Below, one piece after another: positions 8,836-19,032 of a stretch of 19,059 bases of DNA. The stretch covers positions 1 to 19,059 of the forward strand of contig CAZACQ010000019.1 in NCBI GenBank assembly GCA_964483725.1, read 5' to 3'. Position 1 is the stretch's first letter. Every line of letters begins with the position of its first letter. The stretch is from CAZACQ01 sp964483725 (GTDB taxonomy: Bacteria > Patescibacteriota > Gracilibacteria > Absconditabacterales > Absconditicoccaceae). The notes below the pieces were generated by a model, which worked only from the letters and a program-made list of their open reading frames with translations, ran no database searches and was not told where the DNA came from. The position numbers and the translations under genes are program-made.

Positions 8836-11800
8836 TTATCTTTTATCTTCAAGCTTACTTAGATTTTCATATAAAAAGACAGGTATAACAATCAAAGTAA
8901 GAACAGCAGACACTGATAATCAAAATATAATAGCTAAAGCTAAACCTGACCATACAGGATCTCAAAGTATAGTTGTTACTCAAAGTACAGTAGTTAAAGA
9001 AGTAATAATTATAGGTCTAAGCCTTACCAATCATGCTTTTAATATAGCAGATTTAATAGTAAGACCATTTTTCAGTAATACATTCATATATTCTATCAAA
9101 ATAATAGCATTACCTACTACTATTCAAGCAAGTGCGATTACTCATATCATACTTGTAGCTGAGAAAAATTCTCAATTTAAAATATATAAAGTACTAAATC
9201 AAGGGAAAACACCAAAGAAACCTAGCAAAAATGTTATCATTATAATTCAAGCTATAGAGAAGGATTTGAACTGAGAAACCATAATAAAATATATACCAAG
9301 CAAAGCAATAATCATTGCTAATCACAAATCAGCAAAAGTATCCATAGTAACTTCCCGTTCACCTCCAAATTTTATATAATAAGTATCTCAAGTAGCTATC
9401 TCTTTAAGTTCAAATCAATAAGGATTCCATGATAAAACTTCAAACTTATCCTGCCAAAAATCTGAATCTAGGAATACATTAAATAATGCTACAGATGGGT
9501 AAACCACACTATCTTCAGCCATTTCTCAATATATATAAACACTAGGATACATATCATCATTTAGAATATTTTGAGACTTTTCTTGTGCTATTATATCTGC
9601 TACCTCAATCAAAGCTATTTTATTTCAATCTTTTCAAACAAAGTTAATCTGCTCAAATACATCCACATCATCAACAGTATTTGGTGATGCTTGCAAAATT
9701 ATACTTCTTTGATATTTAGAATTTGGATCATGATATACTCAAAGGTCAAGTCATTCAAATATAGAATAAAGTCACATGGAAACTTGCTCTATATCAAGTC
9801 ATACTTTATTTAATTTTTCATGATCAAGATCTATTTTATAAGTTGTTTTATAATCTTGATAAGTATTATAAATATCTACAACTTCATTGTTTTTCAAAGA
9901 AGGATTTATCTTATCTTGAATCCAATTAGCTAAATTTCAAATCTTTTCATAATCTTGCCCTGGATTTCATTGAACTTTAAGTTTGAATGTAGCTTGTACA
10001 GGAGGTCAAGGTGGTTCTTCAAGTACTCTAATTTCTAGTTCAGGATATTTAGAAAGTAAGTATTCCTTAAGTATAGGTCTAAATTTTATAACAAAGTCTT
10101 GTGATGAAATATCTCTATTTCATTTTCAAACAAAGTTTATCCTACTTGAAATTTGACTTTCTCACTGTCTCTCAAAAGAGCCACGGAAAACTGTTGCGAA
10201 ATCAGGCATAGGCTCTATTCATACCCAATGTGCAGAATTATCAACAATTTTTAAATCGTTTGGTATAGAGTCCATTTCAGAGTCTGGAGAAAATCAATCA
10301 AGAAAAAAATTGAATTCTTCCATAACATCTTGAGTTTTTGATATGGACCAATCTCTTGGTGCATCTATCCAAACATAAATCTGATCTTGATTTGATTTTG
10401 GTAACATTTGAGCTTTGAATATTTGCAAAAATATTGGAACAATCATTATAGCAAATAAACTAAGCCAAAATATTCTTTTGAAATTTCTTCTTCTTTTAGG
10501 TTTATCTGGATCCAATAAATAAGTCATAATAGACTTATATTTCTTTTCTATCCAAGTTTGCTTTACTTCATGTGCTCAATCTTTTGCTATACTATCAAAC
10601 TCAGAGATAGATTTCTTTTTATTATCATCAGCTGGTTTATCTTTTTCAAAAAAGTAAGCAAAAAAAGGATTTACTGACATTGCTATAAAAAAAGATGCCG
10701 TAAGAGCAATTATTGCATATTGTGGAATAGGTCACATATACTCACCCATCATATCTGTAACAAAGAACATAGCTACAAATGCTAAAATTCTTGTAATAGT
10801 AGCTAATATTACTCAAACTCATACTTCATTAACAGCATTTTTAATAGCATCAAGTTTATTTATTCATTTTTTATATCTTTCTGATAAATGTCTTGATATA
10901 TTCTCCACTATAACTGTACTATTGTCAACCAACATTCAAAGTACTAAAATTATAGCAAAAAGAGTAATTCTATTTACATTATCTCATATCATCAATGCTA
11001 TACCAAAAACTATAGCCAAAGCCAAAGGTATTGCTATACTATTATTTATAGCATCTCTAAAACCAAGATAAAATAAAAGTACTATAAAAACAATAAAAAT
11101 AGCTTGGAACAAACTTGTCATAAGCATATTTGTAGCTTGCTGTGCTGTATATCATTCATCTTGAATTTCTTTTATTTTATATCAATCTGGCAATCTAGTT
11201 TCCAAAGATTCCAATTTTGATTTTATATCATCAACTACAAATATACTATTAGCTTGAGGAAGTTTACTAATTCAAATATATGCAGCATCTTTTAAATCTC
11301 AAGAACTTGATACTAAACTATGATAATCTTTTTTAGTTATTCAAAAATCTATATCTGCAATATCTCAAAGATAAATATTTTCTCAATTATATTCAGCAAC
11401 TACAATATTCTTAATTTGACTTTTATCTTCTAATGATCATTTAATTTGTATATCTGATATTACATTATCATAAGAAAATTCTCAAGCATATGAGTTCTTA
11501 TTATTATCTTTAATTGATTCTATAATTTGAGCTATATCCAAATTGTAAGCAGACAATCTATCAAGGTCAAAATTAATATTTAAGTTATTAGCATATCATC
11601 AAATATTATAAAATAATGTTGTATCATCAATAAGTTTCAACTCATCTATAATATCATAAGTAATTTCTTTGAGCCTCAAGAGATTATCAGAATCAGACAA
11701 ATCTTTATCAGGATTATAAATAGCAAAAGAATATATTGGTATTTCATCAGGATCAATAGGCATTACATCTGGATCTTCAACTCAATAAGGTTTCAAGTCT

Positions 11801-12153
11801 AAACTAGAATATATTTTATTATAAAGCCTAGTGATAGCAGCTTCTTTATCTGTTCAAACTTCAAAAGTCACCATTGCTGATCAAAAATTATCCATCGATG
11901 TTCACCTAACATCATCTACTCACTCTATTTCATAAAATTTTTTCTCCATATGAGAAACTATCAAATTATTTACCTCTTCTGCTGAATATCAAGGTGCTTC
12001 AGTAGATATTACAAATGCTGGCATTTCAATATCTGGATTGTATTGTTTGGGTATTATATACCAAGACAAAAGTCACCAAAGAGAAATCACTATCATCAAT
12101 ATGATAGTTAGTTTGGGGTTTTTTATCCAAAACTCTGCATATTTTCAAAACAT
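8836..12153 (-). CDS. RND-family efflux transporter (AcrB/SwrC-like inner-membrane pump)
   Basis: A 1105-residue, 12-helix proton-driven exporter, slightly longer than the usual 1030-1050. The first helix follows FGKYAEFWIKNPKLTIIL. The large extracytoplasmic loops lie at about residues 35-330 and 590-930. Helix 4 carries GMLVDNSTVIVENI with D410, the position of the AcrB proton-relay Asp407. The next residue is N411 instead of Asp408. The helix 10 motif reads GIVVGNAIILIEY with G1014 where AcrB has Lys940; Gram-positive SwrC-type pumps also lack this lysine. The C-terminal block RLRPIIITSLTTVLG is typical of the family. Codon 933 is CGG. It starts 33 bp after the membrane-fusion protein gene, so the two form one pump. 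The substrate cannot be told. An internal methionine near 10525 is not a start. Stop is TAA. Confidence 0.93.
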
Positions 12154-12186
12154 AAAAAAATGAAATTAAATATTAAAATTTTTATT

Positions 12187-14091
12187 TTATCTTATGATTT
12201 TGTCTCAAGGATTTATATCTCATTCAACAATACAATATCATCAATCACATCAAAGAAGGTCTACAAATACTCTTTGTGGATAATTATCTCAGTACAATTC
12301 AATATATGGACTTCAGTAATTATATTTTATGTATCTGTAAGGCAATTTAATTCATTTTATATTATTATAATCAAATTTTACAGTTCAATACATTCATAGC
12401 CTCAAATCTTCATAGTCCTGAGATAATTTTATATCTACAGCCACTCTTTTGGATGAATGATCAATATTGGGATAAATTTTATCAATATATCATGAATAAA
12501 GTGATTCTCTATTAGAAAAGTCAATATTAACATTATCTCATTGTGATATATTTTCTGATAAAGACTGAGGGATATTTACACTAATTTTTAGATCATTATT
12601 ATCTGCCAAAACTATAGCTCAAGATTCAGGTCATACTAGCTGTCAAATTTCTAAATTCTTTTGTGTTATAATTCAATCAAATGGAGCTACAATATTAGTA
12701 TCTTGAATTTCTTGAGCACTTGCTTGTCTTTCTCATTCTAATTCATTAATTTTTGAGTCAATATTAAGAATTTCTGACTCCATCTGACTTTCTAATGCTT
12801 GAACATTTTCTTTTGCTTCATTGTATTGTTCTTCATAAACTAATATTTGCTTTTCCAAAACTTCTTTTTTGGTAAGAACATCAGTTGATTCACTCTCTCA
12901 AATTGCATCATAGTTTTCATAAGCTGATTCAGCCTTAGCAATCTGATTTTCCGCTTCTTTCAAATTACTCTCTAGCCTATCTATGGTTGATTTTCTTTCT
13001 TCAAATAAATTATATATTGACTGCAAAGAACCTTTAACTCATACCATATAATTTCATTCCACTTTTATCAATGCCTCTTCTATGTTTTTTTGGAATTCAT
13101 TAGTTTTTCATTTTAATTCATCAATTTTTTCTTGAGGAAATGTAATTGAGCTAACACTAGCATCAATCATATCATAAAAATCAGACATATAAGATCTCAG
13201 GTCAGATAAGTAATTTTCATATTCATTAAGTATATCTTGTATTTTTAGTTTTCAATCCCTATCTTTTGTTAGTTCTTCTAAGTCGTCATACATATCTTTT
13301 ATATCTTGAAATTGACTATTCAAATCTGACCATTGATTTTCAGTTCTTGATTTCAATGAAGACTTTCTAGCTGATAAATAGGTTTCAAAAGCATTATTTT
13401 TATTTCTATTAGCTGGAGTAATTCAAAGTATCTCATCAGCAAAATTAAGAATATTTTTAGAAAGTATTTCAGTATTTGAAATAGATGATGTCGCATTTGA
13501 ATAAATATTCTCTTCTTCTTGGTCAAATTTATCTTTAGCATTTTCTAATTCTTTTTTTATAGTATCTCTTGAACTTTCAGCTATATTTATTTGTTGTTTT
13601 GCAACATCAAGATTTGTCTTATTTATATTATCAATATTCACTACCTGAGAACTAGCTCAATCCAACTCAGAATACAACATATCAATAGATCTTTGAGCTT
13701 GCTCTGCTCAAGCTCTTGCTGCTTGAATTTGACTCTCAAACATTGACCTAGTAGAAGCTTTTGCTCATTCCATAGATGAAATAACATTGTCAATTGAATT
13801 ATAAGAAATAGAAGCATATGTTGAATCAACTCTTGCTATCACTTCTCATTGACTCACAGAATCTCATTCATCATAATTAATATCTACAACTCTACCAAAA
13901 GTTTTTGGTGACAATACTGTCTCATTTTCAGAAAATAAATTTCAAGCAAAGCTTCAATGAGGACTAATTGAACCAGTTTTTAATTCAAATTTTTCGCTAT
14001 TACTTGAATAAGAAATATTTTCATATTCAGTACTACAAGCTTGCAAAAAAAGCATAAAAAATGCTAAAGAAATTAAGTAAAATTTTTTCAT
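12187..14091 (-). CDS. Membrane-fusion (HlyD/RND adaptor) lipoprotein with a long coiled coil
   Basis: A 634-residue adaptor for the downstream RND pump; typical members have 350-450 residues. The signal peptide ends in a lipobox, LFLQAC, so C19 should be lipid-anchored. A first biotinyl-lipoyl half follows (VLSPKTFGRVVDI to SQGEVIARVDS, about 55-90). Then comes a very long, Glu/Lys/Gln-rich alpha-helical hairpin of about 340 residues. The second lipoyl half is DTNIVAPFDGIITQKN. A beta-barrel follows (LKISVNIPQSL to VKFDYNN), then a membrane-proximal domain with three late cysteines. The extended hairpin could span the cell wall. No TolC-like channel is seen in the window. A possible promoter with a dyad lies upstream. 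The start ATG gives the signal peptide directly. Stop is TAA. Confidence 0.88.
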
Positions 14092-14127
14092 CTTTGTATT
14101 TATGATAATTAAAATATTATAAAATAA

Positions 14128-14154
14128 TTAGCAATAATTATATAAGATTACTAA
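14128..14154. promoter_or_regulatory. Dyad over a TATAAT box upstream of the efflux operon
   Basis: TTAGCAAT (14128-14135) and ATTACTAA (14147-14154) form an 8-position inverted repeat with one G/T pair, centred at 14141. A minus-strand TATAAT (14137-14142) lies inside it. The 103-bp gap between murF and the adaptor gene holds no gene. A matching -35 is poor, and a second TATAAT occurs closer to the start. The layout suits a repressor operator controlling the pump, but this is inferred. Confidence 0.35.
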
Positions 14155-14194
14155 TAATGTTTTTTATCTAATGGTCAATAGAATTGATTAGAGT

Positions 14195-15523
14195 TTAGTT
14201 TTCCTTAGTTTTAAGCCAATGGTTTGATTGTCTTGGCAGTTTAGAAAAATCAGATTTATCTTTTAGGACATATTTAACAGACTCTTCCAAAAAAATAGTA
14301 TTTTGACTTCATTTAAAAAGTATTATATGTTTATCATCTGAATCTTCTAAATATTTTTTTAAAGAGCTTCATAATTTTTTATTATCCAAAAAATGATAGA
14401 CTTTATCTTTTGGATATCATATTTTCAAAAGTTCATCATAAGCATAAGATCACATACTATCTCATAATAAATATATTATATCTGCACAAGATGAGATAAA
14501 TCAAGCTATTTTTCTATGCTCAGTTTCAGAAAATTCTCACAATTCTCTCATATCTCATAAGACAAAGACAAGCTTGTATTTAGGATACAAAGATTCTTTT
14601 ATATTGATAACATTTTCAATAACTTTCTTAGTGCTTTCTGGTGCAGAATTATAGCTGCTATCAATAATTATATTATCTTTTATTCAATCAAAGAAAGAAA
14701 ACCTTCATTCTTGCAGATCAAAATTTAATTCCATATTATCTGAGAATGTTTTTGATTGAGATATAATATCTCAAATAGCCAATCATATTCAGATATACCC
14801 AGCATTTTCCTTTCAAATCAAATTAGTCTTAAGGTTTAAATTTGAATGCTTAATTTTAAGATTGAAATTAGCAAATATTCAATCATCACTAATTATTTTA
14901 TAGTATGAAAAATCAATATCACTTGATTTATTTCAAGTAGTATTATAATAAAACTTATCCACAAGTAATTCATCATCTAAACTAAGCTGAAAGCCTGAAG
15001 AATAAGAATCATCTTTATTTAAAAATACAGCTTTTTTGGCAGCATAAGCCAACTTATATTTTTCTTCAGCTGTAATATCTGGGGATCATAAATTTAAACA
15101 ATGAACCTTATCAATTTTTGTTACAATTGAAAAATCTGGTTTTACTATATTTAACATAAAATCCATCTCTCAAATATGATCAATTCAATATTCTAATAAT
15201 ACTATATCATAATCTGGTTTTGAAAATAAAGTTTTTAGAAATACACTAAAAAAACTAGTTACTAATCACCAAATTCAAGGATTGTAAGAATCTATTTTAA
15301 ATATAGAAAAAGGTAAACCTAGTTCTCAATTAAAGTTTTTACTAGATGTATAAATACTTTTATTTGATAACTGCTTTTTTAACACTTGATAAATAATCAT
15401 TCTAGCAGATGTCTTACCTACACTTCAGGTAATTCAAACAACTAATGGATTAGTTTTGGATATATATTTTTTAGCACATCTTCAAATTAGATTAAAATAA
15501 ATTTTCAACAATTTTTGTTTCAT
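14195..15523 (-). CDS. murF: MurF-like UDP-MurNAc-tripeptide:D-Ala-D-Ala ligase, short form
   Basis: A 442-residue Mur ligase. MurF adds D-Ala-D-Ala to the peptidoglycan precursor using ATP. The ATP-binding P-loop GITGSVGKTSA is at residues 30-40. Next are EYGIDHIGEMDFML and, around the family's metal/ATP site, HCLNLGSPDITAEEKYKL. The C-terminal domain has DSSYNSAPES and VFVLGDMRELGEFSE. The ending FKGSQNTIFLEESVKYVL is typical of MurF. In E. coli MurF the P-loop lies near residue 107. The separate N-terminal domain is therefore missing, replaced by a short basic helix. It starts 27 bp after a membrane-protein gene. The substrate is assigned from the C-terminal motifs, and a related amide ligase role is not excluded. 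Stop is TAA. Confidence 0.88.
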
Positions 15524-15550
15524 ATAAACAAGATTAATATTAAATCTATA

Positions 15551-16414
15551 CTATGCAAGTTCTCAAATTACCTGATAAACAATTAATAAGAATAACATAA
15601 TTATCAATCATATAATAAATACAGTTTTAATAATATTTTTTCACTTATTAAATGCTTCTTCATCTCATCTGGATGTAATCATCAAAAATCAAGAGTAAAA
15701 TATTGCAATAACAAATGCAGCACCTATCAAGTATCATAGTATTTGAGCTATTCAAACAAGAAGTTCTCAAGCTTGAGTTGAGAAATCATCAGCTTGAGCA
15801 ATATAAAAAACAAAATCAATTATCTTTATAAGAACAAGTGCAAGCAAAACATTAATAACTCATTTTCTAGCTTCTGATATCTTATCATCTTTATCAAATG
15901 CTTGTATCATTCTATATCAATAATAGAAAATCATAATTACTGCAACAAAAAATGCTGCCGCTTTAAGAAAAGATAAAACTTGAAAAACTATACCTTCTTG
16001 AACATTATCAACCACTTCTCAGGATCATTCAATATTTCATAAGTTAAGAGCAGATCATAATATCCACACAACTCAAAAAAACAAAACTCATCAATAACCT
16101 ATATATAACAGATTCATCTTAGCTTGTTTTAATTTTGACTCATCATTTTGTGACAATAAAAACATAGCTCATCACCAAACCAAAAATAAGAAAAAAATTC
16201 ATACTCAAACCGTTCTTACTACATCCCATATCTCTCATCAACTTGTTGGATAAAATATATTAATAAAGTTCTGACTTAAAGTAGAACTTTGATCAACATC
16301 TATATCATAAGTACTATCCTCAACTCAGTCTCAAAAATCACTAAAACTTGGCTGAGAATATATAAATCCAAAAGATACAAACATAAGTATAGATAATAGA
16401 AGAAATTTTTTCAT
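15551..16414 (-). CDS. Six-helix membrane protein made of three T4SS-pilin-like hairpins
   Basis: A 287-residue protein with a signal peptide or leading helix (1-20) and a short acidic extracytoplasmic stretch. Three successive two-helix units follow, at about 62-125, 142-208 and 219-287. Each unit has the same turn layout. The first helix ends in an aromatic residue plus glycine (WWGAMFLL, YYGYRMI, YSGFLMI). Then come a charged turn rich in Asp/Glu and a Lys/Arg/Ala segment leading into the second helix. The third unit (YSGFLMITSRGDEEAFNKGK) most resembles the type IV secretion pilin family (VirB2-like). Assignment to that family is from memory and needs a profile search. It lies 26 bp after a one-hairpin relative and 27 bp before murF. 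Function is not known. Stop is TAG. Confidence 0.8.
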
Positions 16415-16440
16415 TTTTTAAATTATATTTTATAAATATT

Positions 16441-16920
16441 TTAAGTAATATTTCAAATAATTGAAACAACAATAGCTATTACAAAATAGAATCATGTAAT
16501 CAGAACTATTCAAATAACAAGATATGTAATCCTTGTTTTAACTTTTCAAATAACTGAATCATTCATAGAAGTAGTCATCAAAAGTATTCAATTATATATA
16601 AGCAATATAACAGCTATACTTAATCATATAAAAACTGCCCAATTTATATAAGGTCATATACTTTCTCACACTGACTCTAATGTTCAAGAAACTCAGTCTC
16701 AACCGGAAGAAACATCATCTAATTGAGTATCTTGCACTGATCTAGAACCTCATCTAACTTGATCTATTATTTCTTTCGGGTTCTTATCTTCCCAAGACTG
16801 AGGTACTACTTCTTCTTCCTCTTCTTCTCAATTTTCATCTCATTCTGGAGCATCAGCATATATATTTCCTAATGGCAAAAATAGTAACAAGAACAATACT
16901 AATAGTTTTAATAATTGCAT
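16441..16920 (-). CDS. Secreted or anchored T4SS-pilin-like two-helix protein
   Basis: A 159-residue protein with a clear signal peptide (1-22, ending IYA). A very acidic linker follows, with six consecutive glutamates near residue 32-37 and a Gly/Ser-rich part. A C-terminal pair of membrane helices lies at about 92-115 and 131-156. Between the helices is the turn YNGILLMTTSMNDSVIGKVK, which has the same layout as the three units in the next gene. This is the architecture of VirB2/T4SS pilin-like proteins frequent in candidate-phyla bacteria. Whether it forms a filament or a membrane ring is unknown. No secretion ATPase or relaxase is in view. It is the first gene of the run leading to murF. 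Stop is TAA. Confidence 0.8.
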
Positions 16921-16952
16921 TTTTTTATTTTTAAATATTTAATTAGGCTTAT

Positions 16953-16981
16953 TGTATAAAAAAATTATAAAAAATCAATAA
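16953..16981 (-). promoter_or_regulatory. Weak candidate promoter for the pilin-like genes and murF
   Basis: On the minus strand TTATTG (16976-16981) lies 17 bp from TATACA (16953-16958), just beyond the dnaK terminator. It stands 32 bp before the start at 16920. The -35 is weak and overlaps the terminator edge by one base. It is proposed mainly because a strong terminator precedes these genes, so they need a promoter of their own. Confidence 0.3.
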
Positions 16982-17015
16982 AAAAAGCTTAGCTAATAAT
17001 TAGCTAAGCTTTTTT
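16981..17015 (-). terminator. Perfect palindromic hairpin terminator after dnaK
   Basis: A 16-bp perfect stem (16981-16996 with 17000-17015) has a 3-base loop TAA. The core is GCTTAGCTAA, flanked by six A on one side and six T on the other. It begins 12 bp after the dnaK stop. Because the A and T runs mirror each other it could work in both directions, but only the minus-strand direction has a gene feeding it here. Confidence 0.9.
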
Positions 17016-17027
17016 ATAAGTAAATCT

Positions 17028-18944
17028 TTATTTTTTAGAATTATCATCGGAATTCTTGTCATCATCCTGAATAACTTCTGCTTCAGTAGTTTGAGCAGAA
17101 TCAGGTCACTGTGAAGATTCTTCAGTATCTTGAGCCTGATTAGCAGCAGCTGTCTTCTGCATAAGTTGCTGGATTTCATTTTGTAATGTTTGTATTTTTT
17201 CTTTTATCTGATCTACAGTTACATTAGGGTCCTCCTTAGTTTGTTTTGCATCAGATATAAGTTCAGATATTTTATCTTTATCAGCTTGCTCCAACTTATC
17301 TTCATTATCCTTTTGGAAGTTTTCTAGTTGATAAGTCATAGCATCTAATTGATTTTTCTGTTCTACTAATTCTTTTCTTTTCTTGTCTTCTTCTGCAAAT
17401 TTTTCTGCATCAGCTTGCATCTTACTAACTTCTTCTTCTGATATATTAGTAGCTCATTGTATTGTAACTTTTTGTTCTTTACCTGTAGTTTTTTCCTTAG
17501 CAGATACATTTAAAATACCATTTGCATCTATATCAAAAGTTACTTCAATCTGTGCTTCTCACCTCCTCATAGCAGGAATTCATTCAAGATTAAACATTCA
17601 TAGATGTTTATTATCTTGAGCCATTGATCTTTCTCATTGAAATACATTAATTGTTACAGCTGGTTGATTATCTTGAGCAGTTGTATATGTTTTTGACTTA
17701 CTTGCTGGAATAGTTGTATTCCTTGGAATTACAGTATCTAAAAGTCAACCTTCAACTTCTACTCAAAGACTCAATGGAGTAACATCCAACAAAAGTATAT
17801 CTTTACTATCTCATTGTAAAATACCTCACTGAACAGCAGCACCTGCAGCTACAGCTTCATCAGGATTTACTGTCATCTTAGGCTCTTTACCAAACAAGTC
17901 TTTTACTGTTTCTCTAATCAATGGTACTCTAGTACTTCATCAAACCAATATCACCTCATTTATATCACTAGCTTGCAGTCCTGCATCAGACAGAGCATCT
18001 TGTACTGGTTGTCTAGTTCTATCTGCTAAATCTTTTATCATATTCTCAAATTCAGCCTTTGATATAGTAGTTTGTAAATGCTTTGGTTGTCAGTCGCTAC
18101 CAGTAGTTATATAAGGGATATTTATATCTACACTATCTCAATGAGATAATTGGATCTTTGTATTTTCAGCTTCGTCTTTCAATCTTTGCAAAGCCATAGG
18201 ATCTTTGGATAAGTCCATTCATTCAGCATCATTAAATACTTTTACCAAATGATCAATAATTCTACTATCAAAATCAGCTCAACCCAAATGAGTATCACCA
18301 CTAGTAGACAAGACTTGGAAAGTTCATTCTGAACCTATATCCAATATTGTAACATCAAATGTACCTCAACCTAAGTCGTATACAGCAATTTTTTCATCTT
18401 TATTTTTACCTACTCAATATGCTAATGCAGCTGCTGTAGGCTCATTAATAATTCTTTTAACTTCCAAACCTGCTATTTCTCAAGCTGCTTTGGTTGCATT
18501 TCTTTGAGAATCATTAAAGTGGGCTGGAACTGTAATTACAGCACTGTCTACAGTTTCTCATAGAAACTTTTCTGCATCAGTTTTAATTTTTTGCAACACA
18601 AAAGCAGATATTTGTTCAGGTTTGTAGTCTTTTCAGTCTACTTCAAAAAGTACTCAACCGTCACTACCTTCTTTTGCTTTATAAGAAATATTTTTAAGTT
18701 CATCTTTTACTTCTGAATATTTTCTTCATATAAACCTTTTTGCTTCATAAACAACATTAGATGGCTCCAAAACAGCTTTTCTTTTAGCTAATTTTCAAAC
18801 CAAAAGTTGATCTCATTTTATATAAACAACAGAAGGAGTTGTTCTATCTCATTCAGCATTTGCTATTATTTCTGGATTTTCACCTAATGTATAAGCAAAA
18901 GCAGAGTTTGTTGTTCATAAATCTATTCATATTATCTTTCACAT
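17028..18944 (-). CDS. dnaK: Molecular chaperone DnaK (Hsp70)
   Basis: A 638-residue cytoplasmic Hsp70, the usual DnaK length. It folds client proteins in ATP-driven cycles with DnaJ and GrpE, neither of which is in the window. The N-terminal ATPase domain starts MGKIIGIDLGTTNS. It continues with NAEGDRTTPSVVYI, YDLGGGTFDVTILDIG and GDTHLGGADFD. The linker and substrate domain follow as DILLLDVTPLSLGVE and QIEVTFDIDANG. The helical lid ends in a Gln/Glu/Asp-rich tail without an EEVD motif. Invariant glycines of the nucleotide site (GIDLGTT; one of the three in DLGGGT) are UGA, the clearest proof of the altered code. The start is fixed by the family's N-terminus. It is transcribed alone, with a promoter at 19017-19044 and a terminator at 16981-17015. 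Stop is TAA. Confidence 0.99.
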
Positions 18945-19005
18945 ATTTTTATATTATTTATAAATGTAAATTGTTAACTATATTTAATTTTTAATTTCAT
19001 TTTTG

Positions 19006-19032
19006 ATAGCACCTACAGTATATATATGCTAT
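19006..19032. repeat. Inverted repeat over the dnaK -10 box
   Basis: ATAGCA (19006-19011) and its exact reverse complement TGCTAT (19027-19032) have a 15-bp spacer, centred on 19019, inside the -10 box of the dnaK promoter. The half-site TAGCAC recalls the HrcA/CIRCE half TTAGCACTC. However, the arms are shorter and the spacing differs (CIRCE has 9 bp). A heat-shock operator is possible but not shown. Confidence 0.35.

Noticed and set aside
8810..9274. A 154-codon open frame on the plus strand
   Set aside because: It is exactly antisense to the C-terminal part of the RND pump, whose translation with UGA=Gly is fully family-like. The plus-strand protein has no recognisable motif.
13353..13829. 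Three overlapping short minus-strand frames that look like separate small genes
   Set aside because: One is an in-frame piece of the adaptor gene cut at UGA codons; the other two are out-of-frame shadows. They join into one 634-residue protein under the altered code.
15551..16920. A complete type IV secretion system
   Set aside because: Only pilin-like membrane units are present; no VirB4-, VirB11- or VirD4-type ATPase is in the window.
17558..17569. GAGGAGGTGAG on the minus strand, a near-perfect Shine-Dalgarno sequence
   Set aside because: It lies inside dnaK, encoding the MRRGE segment of the substrate-binding domain. No ATG follows at 5-12 bases.
163..18944. The many in-frame UGA codons taken as mass pseudogenisation
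   Set aside because: No frameshift was needed in any gene, all catalytic motifs are intact, and UGA falls on conserved glycines.
19006..19032. A true CIRCE element before dnaK
   Set aside because: The arms are only 6 bp and the spacer is 15 bp instead of 9; only part of one half matches.
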